Below, one piece after another: positions 22,572 through 30,963 of a stretch of DNA of 35,788 bases. The notes beneath the pieces are model-generated. The model was not told the origin of the DNA. It saw nothing but the letters and a program-made list of their open reading frames with translations, and ran no database searches. Origin of the DNA: CAZNER01 sp964572065 (GTDB taxonomy: Bacteria > Patescibacteriota > Dojkabacteria > JAHIVN01); assembly GCA_964572065.1 (NCBI GenBank), contig CAZNER010000014.1, positions 1 through 35,788 on the forward strand. The letters run 5' to 3'. How positions within the stretch are numbered: the stretch's first letter is position 1; each line of letters begins with the position of its first letter. Both the position numbers and the translations under genes were made by a program.

Positions 22572-23618
22572 ATGCTAAAGAAACTAAAACCAATACACTG
22601 GATAATAATTAGCTTTGGGTCAATTTCCTTTTTATTAGTAATTGGTCTTACAGGATGGATAATATTCTCCAGTTATTTCACACCTTTTGAAAATGAAGAA
22701 GCTGAAGATGAGGAAGAACAAGAAGAACTTTATGAAATTGACTGCGATACGATAGTATTAGATGACGACTGGCAAATATATTCCAACTCAAATGGATTTG
22801 GATATACCATCAAATATCCATCTAATTGGCAATATAGTGAAGAACTATTTAATGAAAATTCATACTGGAATGTAGCTTTTGGTCCAGAAGGGAATATTTC
22901 TGAAACAGCAGCTGTATTTATTGGAGAGGCAAACTATCATACACTAGAAAGCTACCAGCATCTTCTATCCGAAGGTACTTCTCCTCCTTATATGCTTGGT
23001 GACAACGAAGAAACAAGAATCGATGGAAATGATGCAACAAAATTTATTCTCGAACAAGAGGGATTAGAGCAATACAAGTTCATTCTTTATTATGTTCCAT
23101 ATACTCATTTAGGTATTAACCGCCTATTTAAAGGAAACACTGAACAATCAATAAGAAAAGACTATTGTGAAGCTGAAGTTTTTTATACGATGCTTGGTTC
23201 TTATACTCATGGACAAGAACATACAAACGATGAATGCAGCTTCTCTTTTAAATATCCATTATCTTGGGAAATAAATAAAAATTTTTATTATGAAACTGCT
23301 GCTGGAGAAAAAGCACAAATACCAACAATTCATCTTAAAGCTGAAGATAATAAGGACTCAAACGACTGGATAAGACTAAATCCAAGGCAATCTGATTGCT
23401 TTTTCGTTACTTCACCAACAATTACTACTGAGTATATAAACGGTAATGAAATTACAATATACTCCAATGAGTCTACAGGAGGACACTGTATTGAAACTGA
23501 AGTTGAAGCAAAAGATATTAACGGAAACGATACAACCTATTATTGGATTTCATTTACTGACGATGAAGATATCCAAAATATATTTAGAGAGATAATAAAT
23601 ACATTCGAAACATTTTGA
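22572..23618 (+). CDS. Membrane-anchored protein with two PsbP-like domains
   Basis: One N-terminal helix (WIIISFGSISFLLVIGLTGW) and an acidic linker (ENEEAEDEEEQEELYE) precede two domains of ~130-150 residues. Each opens with the same pattern: IYSNSNGFGYTIKYPSNWQY at ~residue 72, and CSFSFKYPLSWEINKN at ~220. The (GF/Y)xFxYPxxW start and the end with an INTF-type strand are as in PsbP/MOG1-like lipoprotein domains. Paired cysteines are scattered in both domains. Function is unknown; such domains probably bind partners at the cell surface. The related single-domain protein is at 26557. Ends in TGA. Confidence 0.7.
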   Translation: MLKKLKPIHWIIISFGSISFLLVIGLTGWIIFSSYFTPFENEEAEDEEEQEELYEIDCDTIVLDDDWQIYSNSNGFGYTIKYPSNWQYSEELFNENSYWNVAFGPEGNISETAAVFIGEANYHTLESYQHLLSEGTSPPYMLGDNEETRIDGNDATKFILEQEGLEQYKFILYYVPYTHLGINRLFKGNTEQSIRKDYCEAEVFYTMLGSYTHGQEHTNDECSFSFKYPLSWEINKNFYYETAAGEKAQIPTIHLKAEDNKDSNDWIRLNPRQSDCFFVTSPTITTEYINGNEITIYSNESTGGHCIETEVEAKDINGNDTTYYWISFTDDEDIQNIFREIINTFETF

Positions 23619-23662
23619 TTAATTCAGTTTACTATTAATCAGTACATCTTATTACTCTAAAC

Positions 23663-24355
23663 TTATAAATTTGCCTTTATGCCATTTTGCGCTGTAGTGA
23701 TGACATTCAGAAATCTAACCATCTGGTCAACTTCGGTATCATTCCATGCTGAATCAACAGCAGACACTAAATTAGCATTACCTGTAGCCTGCGCCTTACT
23801 TCTAGCTGTTTGATACTCCGCTTCAGTAAGACCGCTGAAACCTCCATGCACACCAACTACATAATAAACATAATCAAGGAAATTCACATATTTACTTATA
23901 TTTGCCTGCTTAGTCTGATAACTGGAAACACTACTTTCAAGCTCAGTTTTATCCTCCTCAAGTGCCTCCTTCTCTGTATTTAAAACATCTTTTTCATCAG
24001 TTAATGTATCTATATCCGAATTGAGCTCCTCAATCTGATCCTCATAATCCACTGCTGTCTTATTCTTTTCCTCTTCAAGCTGATTTTGGACTCTAATCTT
24101 TTCATCATACAAACTCTTATAATCATTATACTTCTTATAGTATAAATAACTTATCACACCAATAGCACTAATTAGCATAAGTAGAATTAAAACAGGTATA
24201 ACGATTTTAACAAACTTTTTCATTGTTTTCTTATTACCTTTTTTATCTCCTTCCTTCTTATCCTTCTCTTTATCTTCTTTGTTCTTTATATTTCCCTCTA
24301 TTTTTAATGGATCTGCTTGAGGTTTTTCTTTTGGAGGGTCTTTAGGATTTGTCAT
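23663..24355 (-). CDS. Membrane-anchored coiled-coil protein
   Basis: A cytoplasmic N-terminus of ~45 residues rich in Lys, Glu, Asp and Pro (KEDKEKDKKEGDKKGNKK) leads to one membrane helix (KIVIPVLILLMLISAIGVIS). Next is a heptad-rich segment (QLEEEKNKTAVDYEDQIEEL and LNTEKEALEEDKTELESSVS), then a compact helical domain of ~80 residues (FLDYVYYVVGVHGGFSGLTE, YQTARSKAQATGNANLVSAV) ending in a VVITTAQNGI-like helix. Family not recognised. The N-terminal anchor and coil resemble the organisation of the decayed gene at 5164. Convergent with the PsbP-like gene; an 8-bp hairpin (TGATTAAT/ATTAATCA, 23616-23641) lies between them. Confidence 0.7.
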   Translation of the reverse strand: MTNPKDPPKEKPQADPLKIEGNIKNKEDKEKDKKEGDKKGNKKTMKKFVKIVIPVLILLMLISAIGVISYLYYKKYNDYKSLYDEKIRVQNQLEEEKNKTAVDYEDQIEELNSDIDTLTDEKDVLNTEKEALEEDKTELESSVSSYQTKQANISKYVNFLDYVYYVVGVHGGFSGLTEAEYQTARSKAQATGNANLVSAVDSAWNDTEVDQMVRFLNVITTAQNGIKANL

Positions 24356-24437
24356 GTAATTATATTTGATAAATTATATATATTTAATATACAATTATAC
24401 TATTTAAACGTCAACTTATAATCCATCACTAAAAATA

Positions 24438-24465
24438 TTGACAAATAAAATATAACTATTACAAT
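24438..24465 (+). promoter_or_regulatory. Promoter TTGACA-16-TACAAT
   Basis: A consensus TTGACA at 24438-24443 and TACAAT at 24460-24465, 16 bases apart. A further TATAAT seven bases before the ATG at 24498 could give an almost leaderless second start. Confidence 0.6.
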
Positions 24466-24497
24466 ATGTATTGAAATAAATTATTATAATTTTCAAA

Positions 24498-25754
24498 ATG
24501 GATAAATCAAAAATAATTATTCCGATCCTAATTATAATAACAGCAGTTTCACTAGGCTTTATTGAATACTACTTAGTTAGAGAATACTGTTGTCCAAAAA
24601 CCGAACAAGAAACATCAGAAGAAGATACTGAAGAAAACATTCCAAAAGGAATGATGATACTTATTGAATATCAAAATATGGATGGTCTTATAAACATGGT
24701 TAATGAAATGTATGAAAGAGGTATTCATGGTGTAATATACAGCGGATCTGAATTTGTTCAGGAAAATTGCGAAGATATGAAAAAACTTTTAGATTATAAT
24801 GTAGAAATCATGGGAGCTTATACAAACGACCCTCTTTGGGGTATGTCATATGAAGACCAATATGAAGCCCTTAAAAAAACAAAGGAGGATATTGAAGCTT
24901 GTACTGGACAACCAGTAAGGATTTTAAGTTCAAAGTATCAAGCATCTGATGAAAATACTGCTAAAGCTGCAGATGCTTTAGGAATTCCTTATATTGTAGC
25001 AAGAGGTACTACCGAAACAGAAGCAACAGTTTACCAGCCTGAAGAATATAATGTAAAAATATTATCTGTATCAAACATTCCTTCAATACGATTTAAATAC
25101 GGAAGTCTTTGTGACTATAGTTACTGGGTTAGAGGAGGCTCACCGGATGATATGATGGTGGAATTAAATGATGCACTTGATAATAATAAATTCACATTAC
25201 TATCTCATACACGTATCGGAGGCATAAAGGAAAGATGGCTTGATATGTGGCTTAATTTCTTTAACAATAATGAAATTGAATGGGTATCTTTAGATGAGAT
25301 AATGACAGTTGATGTAACTTTACCTTTCTGGCAAATACCACAAAATCATAATGCTCCATACACACCAGACACAGAAAAACCAATCTTAGAACTAGAAGAA
25401 GAAAGTAATGTGGATAATCCATGTTCCATCGATGAACTACCTTATATAAGTACGTCTGAAGACACTAATTCCGACTACGTTGGTAATAAAATCGTCATGT
25501 TTCATAATGGAAAGGGATCCATGTGTCTTGAAGCATTAGAATTTCTTGATACTATTGATTATACAATTGAAGAACATTTAGATTCTGAGAGTAATTTTTA
25601 TGAAGAACTTAATGCTCTTAAAGAAGTATATGAAGAAAGTGAAGGATACTCAGCAACTTTTGGATATTATCCAATCATATTTATACAGGATAAAGCCTAT
25701 TCAGGTTTTACAGACGAAATAGAAGCTGAAATACTGAAACTAATAGAAGAATAA
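24498..25754 (+). CDS. Anchored fusion: degenerate NodB-like deacetylase domain plus glutaredoxin-like domain
   Basis: Signal anchor (IIIPILIIITAVSLGFIEYY), then a domain of ~220 residues that follows the polysaccharide deacetylase order: GMMILIEYQNMDG, MYERGIHGVIYSGSEFV, VEIMGAYTNDPLWGMSYEDQ, DIEACTGQPVRILSSKYQAS and NNKFTLLSHTRIGG. The metal and catalytic residues are gone: TFDDG is replaced by LIEYQNMDG and the HxxxH of GNHTxxH by GAYTNDP. The C-terminal ~90 residues look glutaredoxin-like (KIVMFHNGKGSMCLEALEFL, cis-Pro FGYYPIIFIQDKAYSGF), with a single cysteine at the second active-site position. A binding rather than enzymatic role is likely for the first domain. Convergent with the VanW-like gene, eight bases away. 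Confidence 0.72.
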   Translation: MDKSKIIIPILIIITAVSLGFIEYYLVREYCCPKTEQETSEEDTEENIPKGMMILIEYQNMDGLINMVNEMYERGIHGVIYSGSEFVQENCEDMKKLLDYNVEIMGAYTNDPLWGMSYEDQYEALKKTKEDIEACTGQPVRILSSKYQASDENTAKAADALGIPYIVARGTTETEATVYQPEEYNVKILSVSNIPSIRFKYGSLCDYSYWVRGGSPDDMMVELNDALDNNKFTLLSHTRIGGIKERWLDMWLNFFNNNEIEWVSLDEIMTVDVTLPFWQIPQNHNAPYTPDTEKPILELEEESNVDNPCSIDELPYISTSEDTNSDYVGNKIVMFHNGKGSMCLEALEFLDTIDYTIEEHLDSESNFYEELNALKEVYEESEGYSATFGYYPIIFIQDKAYSGFTDEIEAEILKLIEE

Positions 25755-25762
25755 TCGTATAC

Positions 25763-26539
25763 TTAAAAATTAATATTTGTTTTAATATAAGCTCCTATTG
25801 ATTGCCCCATAAAAGCATTCTCATTATCTATGGAAGATATCATTACTATTTTCAACTCCAAATTTTTAAACCTAGGATTATTTGCTAATTCAGGATTAAC
25901 TGTAAATCTAAAATCTAAACTGCTCCCGTTTGGAATCTTTACTACTGAATATCCATAACCATAATTTGTGTTTCTATAAGTTGCATAAGATTCTGGATGC
26001 GGCAGCCTATCTCCGCTGTTAAAAGTAAACAAAGGAATCTCGTACTTACGGCTAAAAGTCTTATTTGCTTCATCCATTAAAAATCCTAAAGTGCTTGTAG
26101 TCCAGCATACTCCTGAAGCATACATAAAATCTGAACCGGGACTTACATATCCCTTGTTACCTAACAAGGTTAAATAGCCATCATTTATTAAGCCAATCGA
26201 ATCACCTGGTTCTAAAACTGGCATCCGATTTACTTCGTTCACCCCAGCAGTAGCATTTATATGCTTACCGTAGTAATAGTCACATCGTACTAATGGCACT
26301 TCAACTAATAATTTTTTATATCTTAAATCTACATCTATATTCTCACCTAAGACAGATCTAATATTGGGATTTTCATCTACATAATCACTACCTCCTACCA
26401 AAACCGCAAATTTATCTTTATAAGCCTCACTTCCCTCCTTATCTTTTAAATCACCAACGACTTCTTCTGATAAATTACCCAATGGTGTATATACTATTGA
26501 AGATAAAACCGTTAAAGAAATAAATAATAAATTTCTCAA
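25763..26539 (-). CDS. Secreted VanW-like domain protein
   Basis: A signal peptide (NLLFISLTVLSSIVYTPLG) is followed by an exported region. The segment HINATAGVNEVNRMPVLEPG, then KGYVSPGSDFMYASGVCWTT and STLGFLMDEANKTFSRKYE parallels the VanW motif series (NR..NI, PG..FS, GGVCQVSTTLY), with C-W in place of C-Q. It ends with a beta region (GYSVVKIPNGSSLDFRFTVN). VanW domains occur in cell-wall-associated proteins of unclear biochemical role. The start is a TTG at 26537-26539; there is no ATG upstream before the preceding gene ends. It probably shares a transcript with the gene at 26557, 17 bases upstream. Confidence 0.6.
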   Translation of the reverse strand: MRNLLFISLTVLSSIVYTPLGNLSEEVVGDLKDKEGSEAYKDKFAVLVGGSDYVDENPNIRSVLGENIDVDLRYKKLLVEVPLVRCDYYYGKHINATAGVNEVNRMPVLEPGDSIGLINDGYLTLLGNKGYVSPGSDFMYASGVCWTTSTLGFLMDEANKTFSRKYEIPLFTFNSGDRLPHPESYATYRNTNYGYGYSVVKIPNGSSLDFRFTVNPELANNPRFKNLELKIVMISSIDNENAFMGQSIGAYIKTNINF

Positions 26540-26556
26540 AACAATAACTTTAAAAT

Positions 26557-27282
26557 TTAATAAAACTTCATAGTTCTTAATACCGAGTCATATAAATCCA
26601 GTGCATCTTCTGGTATATTTATCCCTTTTATTAAGGATATATAATAATTCCCATTATTACCATTAACCCTATGCTCTGTTTTAACCCATAAAATATCATC
26701 TTCATACTTATATTCATAAGCAAGCATTTTTACAATACCGTCATTTGAAATAACATAATAATAAGTATCTCCATTAATTACTGTTTCTCTTAACTCCTTA
26801 TATTCTGATCCATCAAGCCCTTCATCATAATCAAAATCCATAATAGAATTAGAGAAATATGTAGAAATATTCAATAATTCAACTTTAGTTATATCCTCTC
26901 CATTATTTAAAGTAAAACAGTATATACCACCACAATTATCTGATATGATTTCTTTTACCTCAAGATTTTCTGGATACTCGAAGCTATAACCATAACTATC
27001 ATTTGTATATTGAGTCCAATCTTCACTTTTCAATTCGGTTATATTTAAATCTTCAAACTCATTATAATTTGCAAATTTATCTCCTTTAGATGCTAGATAC
27101 TTATCTGACGAAAACTCAACTCTATAAGATTTTGAAATACTTGAATAATCATTAACAAAAATTCCATGTATAAGATTTATGCAAATCACTAAGAAAATAG
27201 ATAAGAAAAATATACCCGAAATAGAAAAAAAACTTAACAAACGCTTTATATTTATATTAAAAAGACTTTTTGATTTTTTCAT
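26557..27282 (-). CDS. Membrane-anchored PsbP-like domain protein
   Basis: Basic start, one helix (LSFFSISGIFFLSIFLVICI), a linker, then a single domain that opens with WTQYTNDSYGYSFEYPENLE and closes with a DLYDSVLRTMKFY strand-helix. This is the same fold pattern as the two domains of the protein at 22572, suggesting paralogy. Two cysteines near CGGIYCF may form a disulfide. It is followed after 17 bases by the VanW-like gene. No function can be assigned beyond an extracellular binding or structural role. Confidence 0.65.
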   Translation of the reverse strand: MKKSKSLFNINIKRLLSFFSISGIFFLSIFLVICINLIHGIFVNDYSSISKSYRVEFSSDKYLASKGDKFANYNEFEDLNITELKSEDWTQYTNDSYGYSFEYPENLEVKEIISDNCGGIYCFTLNNGEDITKVELLNISTYFSNSIMDFDYDEGLDGSEYKELRETVINGDTYYYVISNDGIVKMLAYEYKYEDDILWVKTEHRVNGNNGNYYISLIKGINIPEDALDLYDSVLRTMKFY

Positions 27283-27401
27283 ACACTAAAAAAACAAAAA
27301 CAGTATTGATATACACTTATTCTACATATCTTATTCAGACACTGTCAACTATTTATAACTTATGTTACTTTTTAATCAACAATTCGTTATAATTTATAGT
27401 A

Positions 27402-28028
27402 ATGAAAATCTCTATATCACTAAAAATCTTTTTAATAATCGTATCAATATTGTTCGTAAATCAACTAAATTTAAATCTAGTTAAAGCCCAAACGCCTCAA
27501 ATAGGAAACTACATAGATCTTCCTATAAGACCAAATAGTAATTTCTACCTTACAGCAACACCCAAAAATCATTCCCAAGACGGTAACCGATCAGCTGTTG
27601 ATTTCCAAATAGTAGATAGATTAGGCTTTATTGATAAAGGTGCTCCATTATATTCTCCAATTAACGGACATGCAGAGTATTTAGAATCTCCAAATGGTTC
27701 AGGAGTCATAGAGATCACAAGTCATGATAAACAATGGAAAATTGTTATAGCCCATGTAGTTAATGATATAAAAACTGCACAAGAATTAAACTCAAGTTAT
27801 CCTAAATATATAATAAAAGATGAACTAGTTGCTTATCAGGGAGACTCAGGATATAAAACCGACGGATCAAAATTCGCTCCACATGTACATTATGAGCTCT
27901 TCAAAAAAATAGATGGAGAATTTCAGAATAATAATCAAGTAATTGATATCTGTTCAAAAATTAATCTAAAAAAACATTGCGATTGGATTGATAATTCCGG
28001 TTATGTAATATACATACATGACAAATAA
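27402..28028 (+). CDS. Secreted M23 (LytM-like) peptidase-fold protein
   Basis: Signal peptide (IFLIIVSILFVNQLNLNLVKAQ) and a lysostaphin-like domain: SAVDFQIVDRLGFIDKGAPL, YSPINGHAEYLESPNGSG, IVIAHVVN, LVAYQGDSGYKTDG and APHVHYELF. The D67 and H161-x-H163 ligand set and the H118 position are present. The first zinc histidine, normally four residues before the Asp (HxGxD), is an Arg (NRSAVD); H57 could substitute, otherwise the enzyme is inactive. M23 peptidases cut peptidoglycan cross-bridges. A TATAAT lies eight bases before the ATG (two-base leader). The stop overlaps the start of the next gene by 11 bases. Confidence 0.75.
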   Translation: MKISISLKIFLIIVSILFVNQLNLNLVKAQTPQIGNYIDLPIRPNSNFYLTATPKNHSQDGNRSAVDFQIVDRLGFIDKGAPLYSPINGHAEYLESPNGSGVIEITSHDKQWKIVIAHVVNDIKTAQELNSSYPKYIIKDELVAYQGDSGYKTDGSKFAPHVHYELFKKIDGEFQNNNQVIDICSKINLKKHCDWIDNSGYVIYIHDK

Positions 28029-29346
28029 AGAAAACACAAAAAACATAACTATAATATTACTTGCTTGTATTATAATATGTCTTTTCATTATTGGAGGCTA
28101 TTTATCTATTGCATATACCAATAAAGAAACAAATCAGAATAATTCTAATGAAACACCTGATATTACTGAAAAAGCACTTAAGCATAATCTTTTAGATTCT
28201 ATATATATACAAAACTCATTAAAGCAACAGTGTAATTGGGATAATATTACATTTAATTGGGAGTTTCCGGAACAAAAAGAACTGAAGATCTACAAAACTT
28301 TAATTTCAGAAATAGAACTAAATGATATTGAATCAGATATGAAATCAAGTACCGAAGAAGCAGTTAAAGATTTTTATGATAATCACTCTGAAATAAATAA
28401 CTTGAAATATGACTACCTCACTCAAATTTATTCGGATTATCAAAACACATACGAAAAAACACCTCTTTATAAAGAATTAAATGGGTTTAAAATCTACACC
28501 TCAACTCTTGCAGTATGGCGAACAAATAATGAAGAATTTATAGCCGGACTTTATGAAGTAGAAAATAATTACAATGACTATCAATTTAATGAAGATGACT
28601 ATTACTTTTCGTTCACAGCCAAATCAGAAGAAGAGATCAAGCAAGATATTTTGAATTCAAATATAAATTTTTTAAACCATGAATACTTATGTGAAAATTC
28701 TAATATTACTTGTACAGATATATCTTCAATTGAAATAGTGTACATTAATTGGGGAGAATATATGATACCAGTCTATCAAATAATCGGTTCATTTGATTTG
28801 GATGATAACACCATTAAATGGACAGCTTTAATAAATTCTATCGACTTCACAAAATTTGACTACACAATTTATATAGATAAAGAAACCAATAAAATTTTTA
28901 TCCCAAAACCATACATTAGTGAAATTAAAACAGACAAAGACAAATGTTATATATCCGGATATTTAGCTAACACTATTCATTATATAAATGACAATACTAA
29001 TCAAATAGCTGATTCAATACAAACATATTTTACTGCTAATGAAGAAACTGGAGAATACATTTATGGTGAAAGAAAAGAAATTTTACAAGAAGAAATCAAT
29101 AACTCTTTAGAAGTAAATAGAAATAATCAATTCACATTCTCCTTTTCAGTTGATAATTTCTGGAAAGTTGAAGAATTAATACATATAGAAGGAAATAAAT
29201 CAGACACAACACATTCACCTGAAAAAGAAATTATTAGAAGCAAATACGACAATTGGTTTAAAATAAAAGTATGCAGTACATTTGATGACACTGAATATTG
29301 TAGTGAATATTCAGACACAAATTACTTAGAACATATCAATAAATAA
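28018..29346 (+). CDS. Membrane-anchored protein of unknown function
   Basis: Not recognised. One N-terminal helix (ITIILLACIIICLFIIGGYL) anchors ~410 exported residues that are rich in Asn, Tyr, Glu and Ile. Local features: a helical part around DIESDMKSSTEEAVKDFYDN, a central beta-rich part (FKIYTSTLAVWRTNNEEFIA, MIPVYQIIGSFDLDDNTIKW), and a late domain with an immunoglobulin-like feel (QFTFSFSVDNFWKVEELIHI, WFKIKVCSTFDDTEYCSEYS). Several paired cysteines suggest disulfides. It overlaps the M23-like gene by 11 bases and is surely translated from the same message, so it may partner that protein in the cell wall. Confidence 0.65.
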   Translation: MTNKENTKNITIILLACIIICLFIIGGYLSIAYTNKETNQNNSNETPDITEKALKHNLLDSIYIQNSLKQQCNWDNITFNWEFPEQKELKIYKTLISEIELNDIESDMKSSTEEAVKDFYDNHSEINNLKYDYLTQIYSDYQNTYEKTPLYKELNGFKIYTSTLAVWRTNNEEFIAGLYEVENNYNDYQFNEDDYYFSFTAKSEEEIKQDILNSNINFLNHEYLCENSNITCTDISSIEIVYINWGEYMIPVYQIIGSFDLDDNTIKWTALINSIDFTKFDYTIYIDKETNKIFIPKPYISEIKTDKDKCYISGYLANTIHYINDNTNQIADSIQTYFTANEETGEYIYGERKEILQEEINNSLEVNRNNQFTFSFSVDNFWKVEELIHIEGNKSDTTHSPEKEIIRSKYDNWFKIKVCSTFDDTEYCSEYSDTNYLEHINK

Positions 29347-29375
29347 GGGTAAATAGCTATCTTCATGTATTAAAT

Positions 29376-29405
29376 TTGAATATCATGCTTTATATATGCT
29401 AAAAT
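29376..29405 (+). promoter_or_regulatory. Promoter TTGAAT-18-TGcTAAAAT
   Basis: TTGAAT at 29376-29381 and TAAAAT at 29400-29405, with TG at 29397-29398 as extended -10. The predicted start is two bases before the ATG at 29414. Confidence 0.6.
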
Positions 29406-29413
29406 AATAGTAT

Positions 29414-29788
29414 ATGAAAAATGTTCAAAAAATATCAAAAAATCAAAGTTTTATAAAAAGTGTCAAAAAAGCAGTTCCTAAACACTGTAGTAATTGTGGC
29501 TATAAATATAAATCTGATGATCTAACATTAATTCAAAAAGATGATTTTACAGCAGTATTTCACCTTACTTGTTCTAAATGTAAAGAATCATTCTTAATAA
29601 ATGTGTTAAGTCCTCTAGGAGCCCTACAAGGGTCTAGCAGAATGCCTCTTAAACTTGACATAACTTCAGCAAAAGAAGCTAAAAAATTTATTGGAAAGAA
29701 AGCTGTATCATCAAACGAGGTATTAAATGCATATGAGCTGCTTGGTAAAATTGAGTTCGCTAAAGACTTAAAAAATATTATTAAATAG
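29414..29788 (+). CDS. Small zinc-ribbon protein
   Basis: Two CxxC knuckles, C25-SN-C28 (KHCSNCGYKYKSDDL) and C53-SK-C56 (HLTCSKCKESFLINVL), form a zinc ribbon in the first half. The second half is helical (SAKEAKKFIGKKAVSSNEVL, YELLGKIEFAKDLKNII). Conserved small proteins of this pattern occur in CPR genomes near DNA-metabolism genes, but I cannot name a function. It has its own promoter and converges on recF, 21 bases away. Confidence 0.65.
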   Translation: MKNVQKISKNQSFIKSVKKAVPKHCSNCGYKYKSDDLTLIQKDDFTAVFHLTCSKCKESFLINVLSPLGALQGSSRMPLKLDITSAKEAKKFIGKKAVSSNEVLNAYELLGKIEFAKDLKNIIK

Positions 29789-29809
29789 CCATAAATATTC
29801 AAACACTAC

Positions 29810-30937
29810 TTATATATCAATTCTTTTGCCTTTCTTAATTAGAGATTTAGTTATACCGTCTATTGAAGTAGATGTCACAATAATCTGAGAATTTAAATTC
29901 TCTAAAAATTTACAGATATTATCTATTACTTTATAATCTAATTCACTAAACAAGTCATCTAATAATAAAACCGGGGTAACCCCATTCTCCCTCTTTAAAA
30001 TATTCCACTGCACTATTTTATATAAAAACGCACCTAATCTTTGCTGTCCTCTTGACCCTGATTCCTTCAAATTCCTGCTGTTTAACATAAATTCGAAATC
30101 TTCCCTTTGAGGACCATATAAAGTTGAACCTGCATAAATTTCTTTTTTTAAATTATTTTCAACTTTATCCTTCAACGATTTATAGATACTTTTGATACTA
30201 CCATCTCCTTTGAACTTAGTAATATACTTTATAGAAAGTTTCTTAACATCCAAGTTATAAAGTTTTTTGGAAATTTTTAATAATAAAGGATTCAGTTGTT
30301 TAATTACTTCCAATCTTTTATAGATTATCCTTGATCCCAATTCATACATTTTTTTATTCCAGAAACCTAATTCTGAAACTCTAGATCTGTCCTCAAAACA
30401 TTTATACAATAACTTATTTCTGTTTCTTATTATCTTTCTATACTCAATAATATCATTCAGATACTCACCATCATACATACTAATAAAATCATCTAAATCT
30501 CCCCTCCTTACAGATGGAGAATTAATTACTAAATTAATAGTAGTTGGTGAAAATATCACAGCAAAGAAGTCATCATAAAAATTATTTACAGACTTACGAT
30601 TACCGTCAATTTTAAGTGTTTTTCTACAACCATTTCCTGAGAAATTAATTGTTTTCTTCAAAAACACTTCCCTAATTACATCTCCACCCAAAGAGTTAAT
30701 TAAATGTCCCTCTAATCGGCAGAAATCGAAATCCTTTTCATCTTTCTTATAATTTTTTATAACAAATGGCTCATGGCTTGTTCTAAAAGATTTACCAAAT
30801 GAAAGATAACCTACGGCTTCTAAAAAATTAGTTTTACCTAACCCATTCTCACCAATAATAAGATTTATATAATTCGAAAGGTCATATTCACCATCTAAAT
30901 TACGAAAATTCTTAAGCTTTATGGTATGCAAGAACAT
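29810..30937 (-). CDS. recF: DNA replication/repair protein RecF
   Basis: RecF is an SMC-like ATPase that loads RecA at single-strand gaps. FLHTIKLKNFRNLDGEYDLS opens the protein, with Walker A GENGLGKT at 29-36, followed by NFLEAVGYLSFGKSFRTS. The ABC signature is ESGSRGQQRLGAFLYKI, Walker B VLLLDDLFSELD and the D-loop/H region QIIVTSTSID. Length (375 aa) is typical. It starts 26 bases after tig and is probably cotranscribed with it, away from the usual dnaA-dnaN-recF cluster. Confidence 0.96.
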   Translation of the reverse strand: MFLHTIKLKNFRNLDGEYDLSNYINLIIGENGLGKTNFLEAVGYLSFGKSFRTSHEPFVIKNYKKDEKDFDFCRLEGHLINSLGGDVIREVFLKKTINFSGNGCRKTLKIDGNRKSVNNFYDDFFAVIFSPTTINLVINSPSVRRGDLDDFISMYDGEYLNDIIEYRKIIRNRNKLLYKCFEDRSRVSELGFWNKKMYELGSRIIYKRLEVIKQLNPLLLKISKKLYNLDVKKLSIKYITKFKGDGSIKSIYKSLKDKVENNLKKEIYAGSTLYGPQREDFEFMLNSRNLKESGSRGQQRLGAFLYKIVQWNILKRENGVTPVLLLDDLFSELDYKVIDNICKFLENLNSQIIVTSTSIDGITKSLIKKGKRIDI

Positions 30938-30963
30938 AGCAGTTTATTACTTTTCCAATTAGA

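Noticed and set aside
23616..23641. Strong bidirectional terminator between the convergent genes at 23618 and 23663
   Set aside because: The 8-bp stem is entirely AT-rich apart from one G-C pair and has no T-run, so it is too weak to list as a terminator.
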